Below are positions 54,931 through 63,809 of a DNA stretch of 64,000 nt, piece after piece (position 1 is the first letter of the stretch; the number at the start of each line of letters is the position of its first letter). The notes beneath the pieces were generated by a model. It worked only from the letters and a program-made list of their open reading frames with translations, was not told the origin of the DNA and ran no database searches. A program made the translations under genes and the position numbers. The DNA is from Paenibacillus wulumuqiensis (GTDB lineage Bacteria > Bacillota > Bacilli > Paenibacillales > Paenibacillaceae): assembly GCF_000971965.1 (NCBI RefSeq), contig NZ_LAQP01000001.1, forward strand, positions 1 through 64,000. Direction: 5' to 3'.

Positions 54931-55767
54931 ATGACTACCGTGATGTTCTGGAGTCCGGATGGAGGTCATGGAAGAACCTCGTCCCATACGGCCATTACCG
55001 CTGTCACCGCCTCACTGCAGTACCGGCTGAGATTGCTGCTGTGTCATAATCAATGTCGCAACCACAGTATCGAGGCAGGGCTGGTGGCTGCAGAGGTAAG
55101 GATGGGCCATACTCATCCACGCAAAAATCCGGGAGTAGACCGGCTTCATTATTTGTATAAATCAGGTATTCTGACCTGCAATAATGTATCGGATTATATG
55201 ATTCCCCTGCTCAAAGACCGACTGGATCTGCTGATCGGCACAGAAGAGAGGGGGCAGAAGCTACCGGATCATTCTTTCTGGAAATATCTGCTCACCGTGG
55301 CAGGAGAGTATTATGATCTGATCCTGATGGATGCAGGTTCGGGAGCAGAGCAAATACCGCTGCTCGCCGAAGCCGATCTTATTGTAGTTAATCTGAGCCA
55401 AAATATAACGCAGTTAAAAGCATTTTTCCATGAGTATGCCCATACCGAAGTGTTTCGCTCCAGACCATGGATTCCGGTGCTGGGTGCATATCAGCCGGAA
55501 TCTCTGCTGACTGCTGCCAGTATTGTTCGCAAATTCAGTGTACATCAGTCCATGTACATGCTGAATTACTACCAGGCTTTTCAAGATGCATGGAACACGC
55601 AGAACCTGCTTTCCTTTATGCGTCAACATTTGATTCTCGACCGGACTCATACGGAATCTGCTGATTTTCTGCGACAGTCTTTTTTTCTGACAGCGGCGGT
55701 CATGGAGCAGTTAGGTGGTGTACCTGTACTATCAGGCTCCGTTGTCAGGTTTCCCATTCCTACATAA
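54931..55767 (+). CDS. MinD/ParA-like protein with degenerate P-loop
   Basis: A 278-residue protein. AAAGGAGCAAATT precedes the ATG. The start VMFWSPDGGHGRTSSHTAI occupies the position of a deviant Walker A (KGGxGKT): the first Lys is Asp and the GKT lysine is Arg15. Further blocks read LDLLIGTEERG, YDLILMDAGSG (the Walker B-like Asp) and ADLIVVNLSQN, as in MinD/ParA/CpaE proteins. It is related to the C-terminal half of the upstream kinase fusion and probably binds it; both lost their catalytic lysines. No Tad/Flp pilus or division genes surround it, so the role is unknown. Confidence 0.72.
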   Translation: MTTVMFWSPDGGHGRTSSHTAITAVTASLQYRLRLLLCHNQCRNHSIEAGLVAAEVRMGHTHPRKNPGVDRLHYLYKSGILTCNNVSDYMIPLLKDRLDLLIGTEERGQKLPDHSFWKYLLTVAGEYYDLILMDAGSGAEQIPLLAEADLIVVNLSQNITQLKAFFHEYAHTEVFRSRPWIPVLGAYQPESLLTAASIVRKFSVHQSMYMLNYYQAFQDAWNTQNLLSFMRQHLILDRTHTESADFLRQSFFLTAAVMEQLGGVPVLSGSVVRFPIPT

Positions 55768-55826
55768 TATTTGCTTTATAAGAGCAGTTTTGCTAAGATG
55801 AATATGCTTAAATTGAATAGCTACAA

Positions 55827-55919
55827 TGCACTGGGGGAGCCTGTAATGGCTGAGATGGCAGAACTGATTGCCGAACCCTTTGTACCTGATCTGGATTATA
55901 CCAGCGTAGGGAAGTGGTA
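55827..55919 (+). promoter_or_regulatory. TPP (thi-box) riboswitch
   Basis: All conserved parts of the thiamine pyrophosphate riboswitch are present in order: ACTGGGGGAGCC, CTGAGA (55850-55855), the GGCA/TGCC arm, ACCC, ACCTGATCTGG (55884-55894), and CCAGCGTAGGGAAGTGG (55901-55917). A promoter TTGCTT-17-TAAGAT fits at 55771-55799. The 3' strand GGGAAGTGGT (55909-55918) is complementary (one bulge) to ACCACTTTCC in the terminator at 56179-56211, so ligand binding would free the terminator and turn off the thiamine genes. Confidence 0.95.
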
Positions 55920-56328
55920 GAAGAATAACCTTGGACGATACGGGTATATCAACTTGATCCGATGCAGACTGGATTTAAATTATCATTATGCAGTCGGCGG
56001 CAGACACATGAATGAACAGGCAATCCTGTTTCTCATTCATTATTCAGCGCTGAACGGATTAACGGCATCTATCAGGCAATAATACATAAGGATGCACACA
56101 ATGATATCATCAATGTTTTGACAAGATTATACTTCGGCAGGCTGCTTGTAAAATAGCCCTGTTATTGTTTGAATCAGACAACCACTTTCCTGCGGGAAGG
56201 TGGTTTTTTTTGCGTTATCGGGTTCTGTCTGATTAGCCTCTAAAGGCACGGTCGGTTCGTTGCTCATTATTCAATTGTACAGATTAGAGATACAGATTAG
56301 TCGGTCAGTAGAAAGCAGGAGGTGCATG
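55920..56328 (+). other. Long leader between the TPP riboswitch and tenI
   Basis: About 410 nt, with the terminator at 56179-56211 near the end. No gene is seen. Its length is unusual for an expression platform. Confidence 0.6.
56179..56211 (+). terminator. Riboswitch-controlled terminator
   Basis: AACCACTTTCC (56180-56190) pairs with GGAAGGTGGTT around TGCG (one mismatch), then seven T residues. Confidence 0.85.
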
Positions 56329-57057
56329 ATGGAGCTGCACATTGTGAGTACAGGCAGTCAGCCGGCAGAGAAGATACTTGCAGTCGGTACACAGGTGCAT
56401 CACCAGGTGACAGCGATTCACATTCGGGAGAAGCAGTGGTCAGACGATCAGGTGAAAGAATTGATACAAGTCATGCTGCAGGAAGGAATCCCTGCTGCGA
56501 AGATTCGCCTCAATAGCAGAGTTCAGCTTGCTGCGGAGCTGGGAATCGGGGGCATCCATTTGCCTGAACAGCACAGTTTCAACAGAGCAGAAGCGGATCG
56601 ATGGAGGACAAGTATATCTCTTTCAGACAATAATCTGTCCCGGCATGACATGAAGAGTCTGCTGCAAACGGCGTCCGCTTCATACGAACCGGAACAGGGC
56701 ATTCAGCATCCATGGAAATATATAGCTGGGCGATCCGTACACACTACCGCGCACGCAATACAGGCAGAGCAGGAAGGCATGGATTATCTTTTTTACGGGC
56801 ATATTTATAAGACGCCATCCAAGCGGGGAGTTCCGGCCCGCGGAATTCATCAGCTGCATCAGCTGTGTGGTGCTGTGCATATTCCTGTCATTGCCATCGG
56901 AGGCATTCAGCCGCAGCATGCCGAGGAGTTGGTTCGTGCCGGAGCAGCCGGTATAGCTGTCATGTCCGGCATATTCGCAGCCGATGATCCGGCTGAACAG
57001 GCTGCCGCCTATAGAGCCGCCTTATCCGCTGCATCAGCTGTGACAGAGAGAACATAG
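56329..57057 (+). CDS. tenI: Thiazole tautomerase TenI (thiE family)
   Basis: About 242 residues from the ATG at 56329; another ATG lies 3 nt upstream, and both follow AGGAGG. The TIM-barrel pattern of the ThiE/TenI family is visible: GIGGIHLPEQ, AGRSVHTTAHAIQAEQEGMDYLFYGHIYKTPSKRG, and VIAIGGIQPQHAEELVRAGAAGIAVMSGIF. B. subtilis TenI aromatises the thiazole carboxylate for thiamine synthesis, and it has the same position (before thiO). Assignment to TenI rather than ThiE rests on operon order. Confidence 0.85.
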   Translation: MELHIVSTGSQPAEKILAVGTQVHHQVTAIHIREKQWSDDQVKELIQVMLQEGIPAAKIRLNSRVQLAAELGIGGIHLPEQHSFNRAEADRWRTSISLSDNNLSRHDMKSLLQTASASYEPEQGIQHPWKYIAGRSVHTTAHAIQAEQEGMDYLFYGHIYKTPSKRGVPARGIHQLHQLCGAVHIPVIAIGGIQPQHAEELVRAGAAGIAVMSGIFAADDPAEQAAAYRAALSAASAVTERT

Positions 57058-57079
57058 ACTGAGGAAGGTGATATGAGCA

Positions 57080-58306
57080 ATGAGAAGCAACGGATATTAT
57101 GACGCGATTGTAGTCGGAGCTGGTGTGATTGGAGCCTCTATCGCTTATGAATTATCGGTGAAAGGCATGAAAGTAGCCATCATTGAGAAAAATCAGCCTG
57201 CATCGGGGGCATCAGGCGCTGCCGGAGGAATGCTGGCAGCGGAGTCGGAACATTTCCAGCATGCGGATCTTCGTCAGTTGGCTCTGTACAGCCGCTCTCT
57301 GTACACCGGGCTGACCGAACAGCTGTATGAGCTGACAGGTATACACTGTGGACTGCGCAGTGAAGGATTCCTGCTGCCTGTGGAATCACATGATCTGGAA
57401 CATCATTCTCGTCAGCTTGCCTCTGCAGAGATGGATTCTGTTGGAGAGCGGCCTTATGATAGCGAGCAGGATAGCGTACAGGCTGACAGCTCTCATCTGG
57501 AATGGTGGGATAATCAGCGTCTGGCAAGGGAAGAGCCATATATCCGCTCAGAGCACGGGATGCTCTACAACCGATCCGAACAGCAGCTTATTCCTTCCCT
57601 GCTGAATGAGGCATTGGTGCTGGCGGCAGTACGTCTGGGTGCAGTGTTATACCGGCAGACGGAAGTAAGACGATTGCTGCGTGAACACGGGGAGTATGGC
57701 AGGGCAACCGGTGTGGTGACAGAGCAGGGAGTGATGTATGGGGAGCAGATTATTTTGGCTTCCGGACTTGGTAGTGCCGGATTGATCGAGACTGAAGGAT
57801 ACCGGCTGCCCTTTTTACCAGTCAAAGGAGAATTGCTGGAAATTCGCACACCGGCAAGCTGGCTGAATCATACGATTTATGGCCATCAGATCTATATTAT
57901 TCCCAAACAGGGCAATCGCATCTGGATCGGGGCAACAAGTAAGCCTGGCCGAATAGATACGATGGTAGAAGCCGGTTCAGTCACCGAGCTGCTGTTCAAA
58001 GCGCAGCAGTATATTCCGTCTATCACCAGCGGGGAACTGGTACGCTGCTGGGCCGGGGTACGGCCGGGTACGGCGGACGAGCTGCCTTATATGGGAACGC
58101 TGACACCGCTGCCGGGTGTATGGATGGCCTGCGGACATTATCGTAATGGCATCCTGCTGGCAGCCGGAACCGGACGGATTATGGCGGACGCCGTAGCATC
58201 CGGTCAGAGTTCTTCCATCCCGGCAAGCTTTGCTCCGGGTCGTGCCCTGCAACACCTTTCAAGAATGCAACCGGAGACGGAAGGAGGAACACCGGTATGG
58301 AATTGA
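57080..58306 (+). CDS. thiO: Glycine oxidase ThiO
   Basis: A 408-residue flavoenzyme that oxidises glycine to iminoglycine for the thiazole ring. The FAD-binding GxGxxG motif is AIVVGAGVIGASIAYELS at residues 9-26, followed by VAIIEKNQPASGASGAAGGMLA. The C-terminal DAO-type block reads WAGVRPGTADELPYMGTL and ACGHYRNGILLAAGTGRIMAD. GAGGAAGGTG lies before the ATG. The gene overlaps thiS by about 10 nt. Confidence 0.94.
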   Translation: MRSNGYYDAIVVGAGVIGASIAYELSVKGMKVAIIEKNQPASGASGAAGGMLAAESEHFQHADLRQLALYSRSLYTGLTEQLYELTGIHCGLRSEGFLLPVESHDLEHHSRQLASAEMDSVGERPYDSEQDSVQADSSHLEWWDNQRLAREEPYIRSEHGMLYNRSEQQLIPSLLNEALVLAAVRLGAVLYRQTEVRRLLREHGEYGRATGVVTEQGVMYGEQIILASGLGSAGLIETEGYRLPFLPVKGELLEIRTPASWLNHTIYGHQIYIIPKQGNRIWIGATSKPGRIDTMVEAGSVTELLFKAQQYIPSITSGELVRCWAGVRPGTADELPYMGTLTPLPGVWMACGHYRNGILLAAGTGRIMADAVASGQSSSIPASFAPGRALQHLSRMQPETEGGTPVWN

Positions 58307-58500
58307 TGATCAATGGAAAGAGCCGCTCGGTATCGCCGGACGTTCGTACAATCGAGCAGCTGCTTCAATCCCTGCAGCTGGGAGAGAAACGCGTTATTGT
58401 CGAGTGGAATCAGCAAATTTTACAGAAAGAAGAACATGGTACAACAATGATTGAAAGTGGAGACACACTGGAGATTGTACATTTTGTAGGAGGTGGATGA
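58297..58500 (+). CDS. thiS: Sulfur carrier protein ThiS
   Basis: A 67-residue ubiquitin-like protein ending in FVGGG; the terminal Gly-Gly is adenylated by ThiF and then thiocarboxylated to give sulfur to the thiazole. [23 protein letters not shown] starts the beta-grasp. GGAGGA lies before the ATG, inside thiO. Confidence 0.94.
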   Translation: MELMINGKSRSVSPDVRTIEQLLQSLQLGEKRVIVEWNQQILQKEEHGTTMIESGDTLEIVHFVGGG

Positions 58501-58501
58501 T

Positions 58502-59269
58502 TTGTTAACAATAGGACAACATACATTTACATCCCGGCTGCTGCTGGGAACCGGGAAATTCAGTGATTTGGATGTACAGGCTCAAGCGGTGGAAGTATCC
58601 GAAACGGAGGTGCTGACATTCGCAGTACGGAGACTGAATCTGGATCAGCCGGATGAACCGAACTTTTTGGAACGTCTGGATCTGAGCAAATACAAATTGC
58701 TGCCCAATACAGCAGGCGCCCGTACTGCAGATGAGGCGGTACGTATCGCCAGGCTGGCCAGAGCATCCGGATTATGTGATATGATAAAGGTCGAAGTGAT
58801 CGGAGATGACCAGTTGATCCTACCGGACCCGCTGGAAACGGTCAAAGCCTGTGAGATTCTGCTTGCGGAAGGCTTTACGGTGCTGCCGTACATTTCCGAC
58901 GATTATATGCTGGCCAAGCGGCTGCAGCAAATAGGCGTACATGCCGTAATGCCGGGAGCTTCCCCGATTGGGTCCGGCCGCGGTATTCTCAACCCTTCCA
59001 TGCTGGAATGGATCATCGCAGATGCCAGGGTACCCGTTATTGTGGATGCCGGAATCCGCTCACCCAAAGATGCGGCCTATGCCATGGAGCTGGGAGCGGA
59101 TGCAGTTCTTCTTAATACCGCCGTATCCGGAGCGAGTGACCCTGTTCGAATGGCACTGGCGATGAAGCTGGCTGTACAAGCCGGACGCCTCGGAAAGGAA
59201 GCCGGCATGATCCCGGTACGCAATTATGCTGTAGCAAGCAGCCCGGTAGAAGGGATGATTACGACTTGA
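58502..59269 (+). CDS. thiG: Thiazole synthase ThiG
   Basis: About 255 residues from TTG at 58502, with AGGAGG ending 8 nt upstream; a GTG at 58493 is in frame but lies in the ribosome site. ThiG builds the thiazole from deoxyxylulose phosphate, iminoglycine and ThiS-thiocarboxylate. Visible: [33 protein letters not shown], the catalytic lysine in [10 protein letters not shown], and [31 protein letters not shown]. It overlaps thiF by the TTGA junction. Confidence 0.95.
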   Translation: MLTIGQHTFTSRLLLGTGKFSDLDVQAQAVEVSETEVLTFAVRRLNLDQPDEPNFLERLDLSKYKLLPNTAGARTADEAVRIARLARASGLCDMIKVEVIGDDQLILPDPLETVKACEILLAEGFTVLPYISDDYMLAKRLQQIGVHAVMPGASPIGSGRGILNPSMLEWIIADARVPVIVDAGIRSPKDAAYAMELGADAVLLNTAVSGASDPVRMALAMKLAVQAGRLGKEAGMIPVRNYAVASSPVEGMITT

Positions 59270-60405
59270 GTCTTGAACATACAAAAGAGGAGCTTGATCC
59301 TATCAGCAGCTCCAGCACAGCCGAGAATAAGGAGGCAGCAACGATACTGCAGCCAGATGCATCCACGCAGCTGGCGGATCCGCATCATCGGTATTCCAGA
59401 CAGGAGCTGTTCGCTCCACTTGGCAAAACAGGTCAGAATGAGCTGGCCCGCGCTTCGGTACTGATTATAGGAGCAGGAGCACTCGGTTCCAGTTCAGCGG
59501 AGACGCTGGTACGGGCCGGTGTAGGGAAAGTGATCATTGCAGATCGGGATTATGTAGAATGGAGCAATCTGCAGCGGCAGCAGCTGTTTACCGAAGAGGA
59601 TGCGGCCAAGCGTACACCCAAAGCAATCGCTGCCCGTGATCGACTGGTTCAGATTAATTCCTCTGTCAAGATTGAAGCGCATATTGCGGATGTAACAGCG
59701 GATGAGCTGGGAGAGCTCGCCAGGGATGTGGATCTGATCATGGATGCTACCGATAATTTTGAGACGCGGCTCACGATTAATGACATTTCCCAAAAGTATA
59801 ATATTCCATGGATTTATGGCGGGTGTGTCGGAAGCTACGGGATTACTTTTACAATCGTCCCTGGAGTCACTCCGTGTCTGCAGTGTCTGATGGAATCGGC
59901 GCCGCTCGGTGGAGATACCTGTGATACATCCGGTATTATTCCACCGGCTGTTCAAATGGTAGTCGCCCATCAGACGACCGAAGCGATCAAGCTGCTGAGC
60001 GGTAACCACGATCAGCTGCGAGGTACACTGCTGTCCTTTGATCTATGGAAAAATGAGCAGGTCTCCATCAAGATGAACGCAGCCCGCAAACCGGACTGTC
60101 CATCCTGTGGTGCGCACCCGACCTACCCGCATCTGAGCCACGAAGGACAGAGCAAATCCGAAGTGCTGTGCGGCCGGGATACGGTGCAGATTCGCCCGGC
60201 CCATCGCCAGAAACTTGATCTGCAGCAAACGGCCCGCCGACTGCAAAAACTGGAGCAGCATGAAATCAGTGTCAATCCGTTTCTGCTATCCATGACGATC
60301 GATCAGGGGCGCCGAATGGTCGTGTTCCAGGATGGCCGGGTTATGGTACACGGTACCAAGGATATCGCAGAAGCCCGAAGTCTGTACCATCGTTATTTCG
60401 GATAA
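59266..60405 (+). CDS. thiF: Adenylyltransferase ThiF (E1-like)
   Basis: A 379-residue protein that activates ThiS by adenylation. It starts at TTG 59266 in a TTGA overlap with the thiG stop. An N-terminal extension of about 40 residues (Ser/Ala/Glu-rich) precedes the E1 core [44 protein letters not shown]. The zinc CxxC pairs are CLQC and CPSC. Beyond the core, about 100 extra residues run to a Rhodanese-less tail. MoeB-type action on molybdopterin is an alternative, but the operon argues for ThiF. Confidence 0.93.
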   Translation: MSLEHTKEELDPISSSSTAENKEAATILQPDASTQLADPHHRYSRQELFAPLGKTGQNELARASVLIIGAGALGSSSAETLVRAGVGKVIIADRDYVEWSNLQRQQLFTEEDAAKRTPKAIAARDRLVQINSSVKIEAHIADVTADELGELARDVDLIMDATDNFETRLTINDISQKYNIPWIYGGCVGSYGITFTIVPGVTPCLQCLMESAPLGGDTCDTSGIIPPAVQMVVAHQTTEAIKLLSGNHDQLRGTLLSFDLWKNEQVSIKMNAARKPDCPSCGAHPTYPHLSHEGQSKSEVLCGRDTVQIRPAHRQKLDLQQTARRLQKLEQHEISVNPFLLSMTIDQGRRMVVFQDGRVMVHGTKDIAEARSLYHRYFG

Positions 60406-60761
60406 ATACATTTGTCCAATAACAAAGTGACGACAGATAGCTATAGCTCTAACGTGACATAATAAAATGACCGGATTCATTGGATATCTTTGATATCATT
60501 GACTGAGTCGATTCTTCAAACGATCAAACTCATTCTTTCGGTTCATTCAGATCCAATAAAAAAAAGCAATACCCTACCAGTAGACTGGAAATAGGGTATT
60601 GCTTTTTTATGCTGCAGTGCTGTTATTCCAGACATCCGCTGGAACGAGTGGAATAAGATGCGGAAATTTGCCGGCTTATCCATAACAATTAGCTTGGAGA
60701 GGATACAGCAAATTGCCGGGTATCCTAACAAATAAGCTGTATCTGTTATAAGCTGGAATGC
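60406..60761. other. Gap between thiF and thiN (convergent genes)
   Basis: It holds the bidirectional terminator at 60558-60609; I see no gene. Confidence 0.6.
60558..60609. terminator. Terminator between thiF and thiN
   Basis: AAAAAGCAATACCCTA pairs with TAGGGTATTGCTTTTT around a 15-nt loop. It can serve both convergent transcripts. Confidence 0.9.
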
Positions 60762-61409
60762 CTAATCACGACTCTGAATGATCAGCAGCAGACCGCCTTC
60801 AATACTGACCGTACCCTGTTCAGCAGAAAGATGATTGCTGACACCTCTTGATTGACCCATCCGCAATGTGGCATTTTCCAACGGATATTGGAACCCCTGC
60901 AGACGAATCCCGGTTACTTCGGAGGTCACAGGCAGCAGAGACACATAAGGATAACCCAGATTGGAAATGACAGAAGTGGTGGAGGTAAGCGATATGTAAT
61001 TGTTCATATCCTGAATTGCACAATGTACTTGGTGCTGCAGTGCCCGCACGAGCAGCTGCACATTGGCCAGCGTATGATCAAAACGTGTACCTACAGCGCC
61101 GAAAATCAGAATATCATCCATATGCCGCTCCATCGCCGCTTCAAAAGCCGCTTCGGTATCGGACAGATCCTTGTCTACCGGATCAAATACGATCAGTTCA
61201 TCGGAATTGTTCTTAATTCGCTGAAGATCGGTCATATGATCGGTCAGCGAATCAAAATCGCCGATTGCGAGATGAGGACGGATACCATGCTCAATTAAAA
61301 ATAATGCGCCGCGATCCGCACCGATAATCAGATCGGTATCACGAATCTCGTTCAAAAAATCAGGATGTAACAGACCGCCTGAGAAGATAAGAGCGCGTTT
61401 TGCAGCCAT
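60762..61409 (-). CDS. thiN: Thiamine pyrophosphokinase
   Basis: A 215-residue enzyme that transfers pyrophosphate from ATP to thiamine, making the TPP sensed by the riboswitch at 55827. Motifs: LIIGADRGALFLIEHGIRPHLAIGDFDSL, VFDPVDKDLSDTEAAFEAA and LIFGAVGTRFDHTLANVQLL, the TPK catalytic set. GAAAGAGGGAG precedes the ATG at 61409. It is convergent with thiF and not under that operon's riboswitch. Confidence 0.95.
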   Translation of the reverse strand: MAAKRALIFSGGLLHPDFLNEIRDTDLIIGADRGALFLIEHGIRPHLAIGDFDSLTDHMTDLQRIKNNSDELIVFDPVDKDLSDTEAAFEAAMERHMDDILIFGAVGTRFDHTLANVQLLVRALQHQVHCAIQDMNNYISLTSTTSVISNLGYPYVSLLPVTSEVTGIRLQGFQYPLENATLRMGQSRGVSNHLSAEQGTVSIEGGLLLIIQSRD

Positions 61410-61558
61410 GAAATCTCCCTCTTTCCCTAATAAATAAGTTAAATGCTTATAGAATCATCCTGTATCCGCTAAAAGGTAAAAATTTCAGTTGCGTAATTTT
61501 TACCTGCACCGATACAATAGACGTTGGGAGTCCAAATAGCAGATCACTCCCTGAAATG

Positions 61559-61630
61559 AAAAGAGAAGCAGCAATCTATTGATTTGTAAGCGTAAACATC
61601 AGCTTTCTCCGTTTGAAGCTTCTCTTTTTA
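61559..61630 (-). terminator. Terminator downstream of the esterase gene
   Basis: AAAAGAGAAGC (61559-61569) pairs with GCTTCTCTTTT (61618-61628), flanked by A/T runs; a 48-nt loop intervenes. The minus strand continues to TTCATTTC. Confidence 0.55.
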
Positions 61631-61676
61631 ATGTAATAAGTAGTGACAGATCATGCAGCCTGGTTACTACAGATGA

Positions 61677-62405
61677 TTATTGAAGGAAGTATTTTAGGGC
61701 AGCAGGTAATTCTTTTTGCCAGAATCCCCACAGATGTTTTCCGTCTTTCTCAGCATAACGGACGGTCGCGCCGCGTTCAAGCAGCAAATCACGAGTGGCG
61801 CGATTGAGCTCAACAAAGTCATAGACGCCGGTATCACTCTGGAAATCGGTTTCCTGCAGACCGACGATCATGAATACGTTAAGCGCTGACAAATCCTTTT
61901 CGGCAGCAATCAGAGCGCGGCTTTCTTTATAATAGGCCCCGGACAGGCTGATGATCTGGCTGAACAGCTCCGGATAGAGAAGGGCGATATGCATGGAGAC
62001 ACTGCCACCAAGAGAGTCACCGGCAAGAATGCGCTGATCGGGTGTGCGGCGAACGGGATACTTTTGTTCCACATAAGGAATGATTTCTTCGGCAAAGCAG
62101 GCGGTATATGCTGCAAAGCGGCTGCCGAACGGAGCATATTCCTGCGTACGGATCTTGGTGTTCACTTCGACACCTACAATAATGAAAGGTTCGATATTGT
62201 CATCGAGTATAAGTTCATTCGCATAGGTGGCAATTCGGCCAAAGTTGAAAAACTCTTCGCCATCCTGGCAATACACAACCGGATAGCTGAGAAGTTCATT
62301 ATAACCAGGTGGAAGGTAGATGCGCAGCGTGCGTGATTCGCCGAGATGGCGGCTCTCAATTTCTTCCTTTAATATCGTTCTTTTCAAGTAACGGGAATCT
62401 GTCAT
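61677..62405 (-). CDS. Alpha/beta hydrolase, esterase (Fes/EstD-like)
   Basis: About 242 residues from the ATG at 62405 (AAAGGTGATC upstream); a GTG at 62414 lies in that site. The nucleophile elbow GDSLGG (in RILAGDSLGGSVSMHIALLYPELF), and the start ESRTLRIYLPPGYNELLSYPVVYCQDGEEFF are typical of the putative-esterase (enterochelin esterase-like) family. The histidine is likely in GKHLWGFWQKELP. No signal peptide, so cytoplasmic. Substrate unknown; in some relatives it is a siderophore ester. Confidence 0.82.
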   Translation of the reverse strand: MTDSRYLKRTILKEEIESRHLGESRTLRIYLPPGYNELLSYPVVYCQDGEEFFNFGRIATYANELILDDNIEPFIIVGVEVNTKIRTQEYAPFGSRFAAYTACFAEEIIPYVEQKYPVRRTPDQRILAGDSLGGSVSMHIALLYPELFSQIISLSGAYYKESRALIAAEKDLSALNVFMIVGLQETDFQSDTGVYDFVELNRATRDLLLERGATVRYAEKDGKHLWGFWQKELPAALKYFLQ

Positions 62406-62502
62406 AGTGATCACCTTTTCGTTAGAATTTTTGCAATGAAACCAACAATGGGTTAAGATTAAGTCGTGTGATTTTAAGACATTCTATTTTGAAATGGTTC
62501 AA

Positions 62503-62534
62503 CTGTTATACAAAATTGAATAACCTGTTATACA
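62503..62534. repeat. Two 10-bp direct repeats upstream of pdhA
   Basis: CTGTTATACA occurs at 62503-62512 and 62525-62534, 22 bp apart (two helical turns), about 40-70 bp ahead of the promoter -35. Possible activator or repressor site; the regulator is unknown. Confidence 0.5.
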
Positions 62535-62573
62535 TACAACGACACGGCTGCCTTATTAATTTCAATGTATGCT

Positions 62574-62603
62574 TTGACGAACGGAGTAGAACAGGTGTAT
62601 AAT
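62574..62603 (+). promoter_or_regulatory. Promoter of pdhA
   Basis: TTGACG (62574-62579), 18 nt, TATAAT (62598-62603): strong sigma-A promoter about 52 nt before the start codon. Confidence 0.8.
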
Positions 62604-62655
62604 AATTCTATAACAGCGGAACATGATATTCAAATTTTTTATTGAGGTGAATAAA

Positions 62656-63723
62656 ATGAGCAAGGTTCCATATGAAGTTTACACGGAAGAAGTGGAAGCA
62701 CTTTCCGTTCTCTCCCCAGAAGGCAAAATTGTCAACCCTGACAAAATGCCTGATCTGACTGATGATCAATTGAAAGAAATTATGTACCGTATGGTATTTA
62801 CACGCACTTGGGATGACCGTGCTGTTAACCTGGGTCGTCAAGGACGCCTTGGTTTCTATGCTCCGGTATCCGGGCAAGAAGCTACAATGGTTGGTAGCGT
62901 ATACGCGCTGGACAAGGAAGATTTCGTATGTCCTGGTTACCGCGATATGCCGCAGCTGGTATGGCATGGTCTGCCACTGTATCAAGCATTCCTGTATTCC
63001 CGTGGACATCAAGAAGGCGGACGCATCCCTGAGGGTGTTAACGTTCTGATGCCACAGATCATCATTGGTGCACAAATCCTGCATGCAATGGGTCTGGCAA
63101 TGGGTTACAAACTGAAAAAACAAAAACAGGTTGTTATCGCCTACACAGGTGATGGCGGTTCTTCCGAAGGTGACTTCTACGAAGGCATGAACTTCGCAGG
63201 TGCTTACAAACTGCCTGTTATCTTCTTTGTACAAAACAATGGTTACGCCATCACAACTCCATTTGCAAAACAAACAGCTGCACTGTCCATCGCTCACAAA
63301 GCAGTTTCCGCTGGTATCAAAGGTGTGCAAATCGATGGTATGGACGTATTCGCTGTTATCACAGCCGTTCGTGAAGCTGCTGAACGCGCTCGTAACGGTG
63401 AAGGCGCTACATTGATCGAAGCTCTGACTTACCGTTTCCGTCCGCACTCCATGTCGGATGATACAAGCAAATACCGTACCAAAGACGAAGAAGGTATCTG
63501 GAGCGAGAAAGATCCTATCGCTCGTCTGGCAAAATACCTGGCTGAAAAAGGTCTGTGGTCTGATGAAGATACAGAACGCGTAAGAGAAGAAGCCAAAGCA
63601 AAAGTAAACGAAGAGATCAAAAAAGCCGAGAAAACAGAGAAAATGACTGTTACCGGTCTGATCGACAGTATGTTCGAAACAACACCTCATGATCTGGAAG
63701 AGCAAAAAGCAGATTTCCAATAA
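62656..63723 (+). CDS. pdhA: Pyruvate dehydrogenase E1 component, alpha subunit
   Basis: A 355-residue subunit of the pyruvate dehydrogenase complex, carrying the thiamine pyrophosphate motif AYTGDGGSSEGDFYEGMNFAGAYKLPVIFFVQNNGYAI. The ATG at 62656 follows GAGGTG; an in-frame start at 62623 overlaps the promoter region. Other family blocks: DDRAVNLGRQGRLGFYAPVSGQEA, YRFRPHSMSDDTSKYRT. Cotranscribed with pdhB after about 86 nt. Codon use is strongly biased, as in highly expressed genes. Confidence 0.96.
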   Translation: MSKVPYEVYTEEVEALSVLSPEGKIVNPDKMPDLTDDQLKEIMYRMVFTRTWDDRAVNLGRQGRLGFYAPVSGQEATMVGSVYALDKEDFVCPGYRDMPQLVWHGLPLYQAFLYSRGHQEGGRIPEGVNVLMPQIIIGAQILHAMGLAMGYKLKKQKQVVIAYTGDGGSSEGDFYEGMNFAGAYKLPVIFFVQNNGYAITTPFAKQTAALSIAHKAVSAGIKGVQIDGMDVFAVITAVREAAERARNGEGATLIEALTYRFRPHSMSDDTSKYRTKDEEGIWSEKDPIARLAKYLAEKGLWSDEDTERVREEAKAKVNEEIKKAEKTEKMTVTGLIDSMFETTPHDLEEQKADFQ

Positions 63724-63809
63724 GAGGTTTCTGAAGTGATAGTATGATCGCAGCACATCCTTGATGCGTGAACATGAACAGTGAAATGTTTAAGGAGGAA
63801 ATGAAGCAA

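Noticed and set aside
55798-55920. A 40-codon frame starting at ATG 55798
   Set aside because: It covers the TPP riboswitch; the conserved CTGAGA and ACCTGATCTGG elements explain the sequence better, and there is no ribosome site.
62608-63756. A 382-codon frame opposite pdhA
   Set aside because: It is antisense to a strongly expressed, clearly assigned gene; Phe/Cys/His-rich composition is typical of antisense reading.
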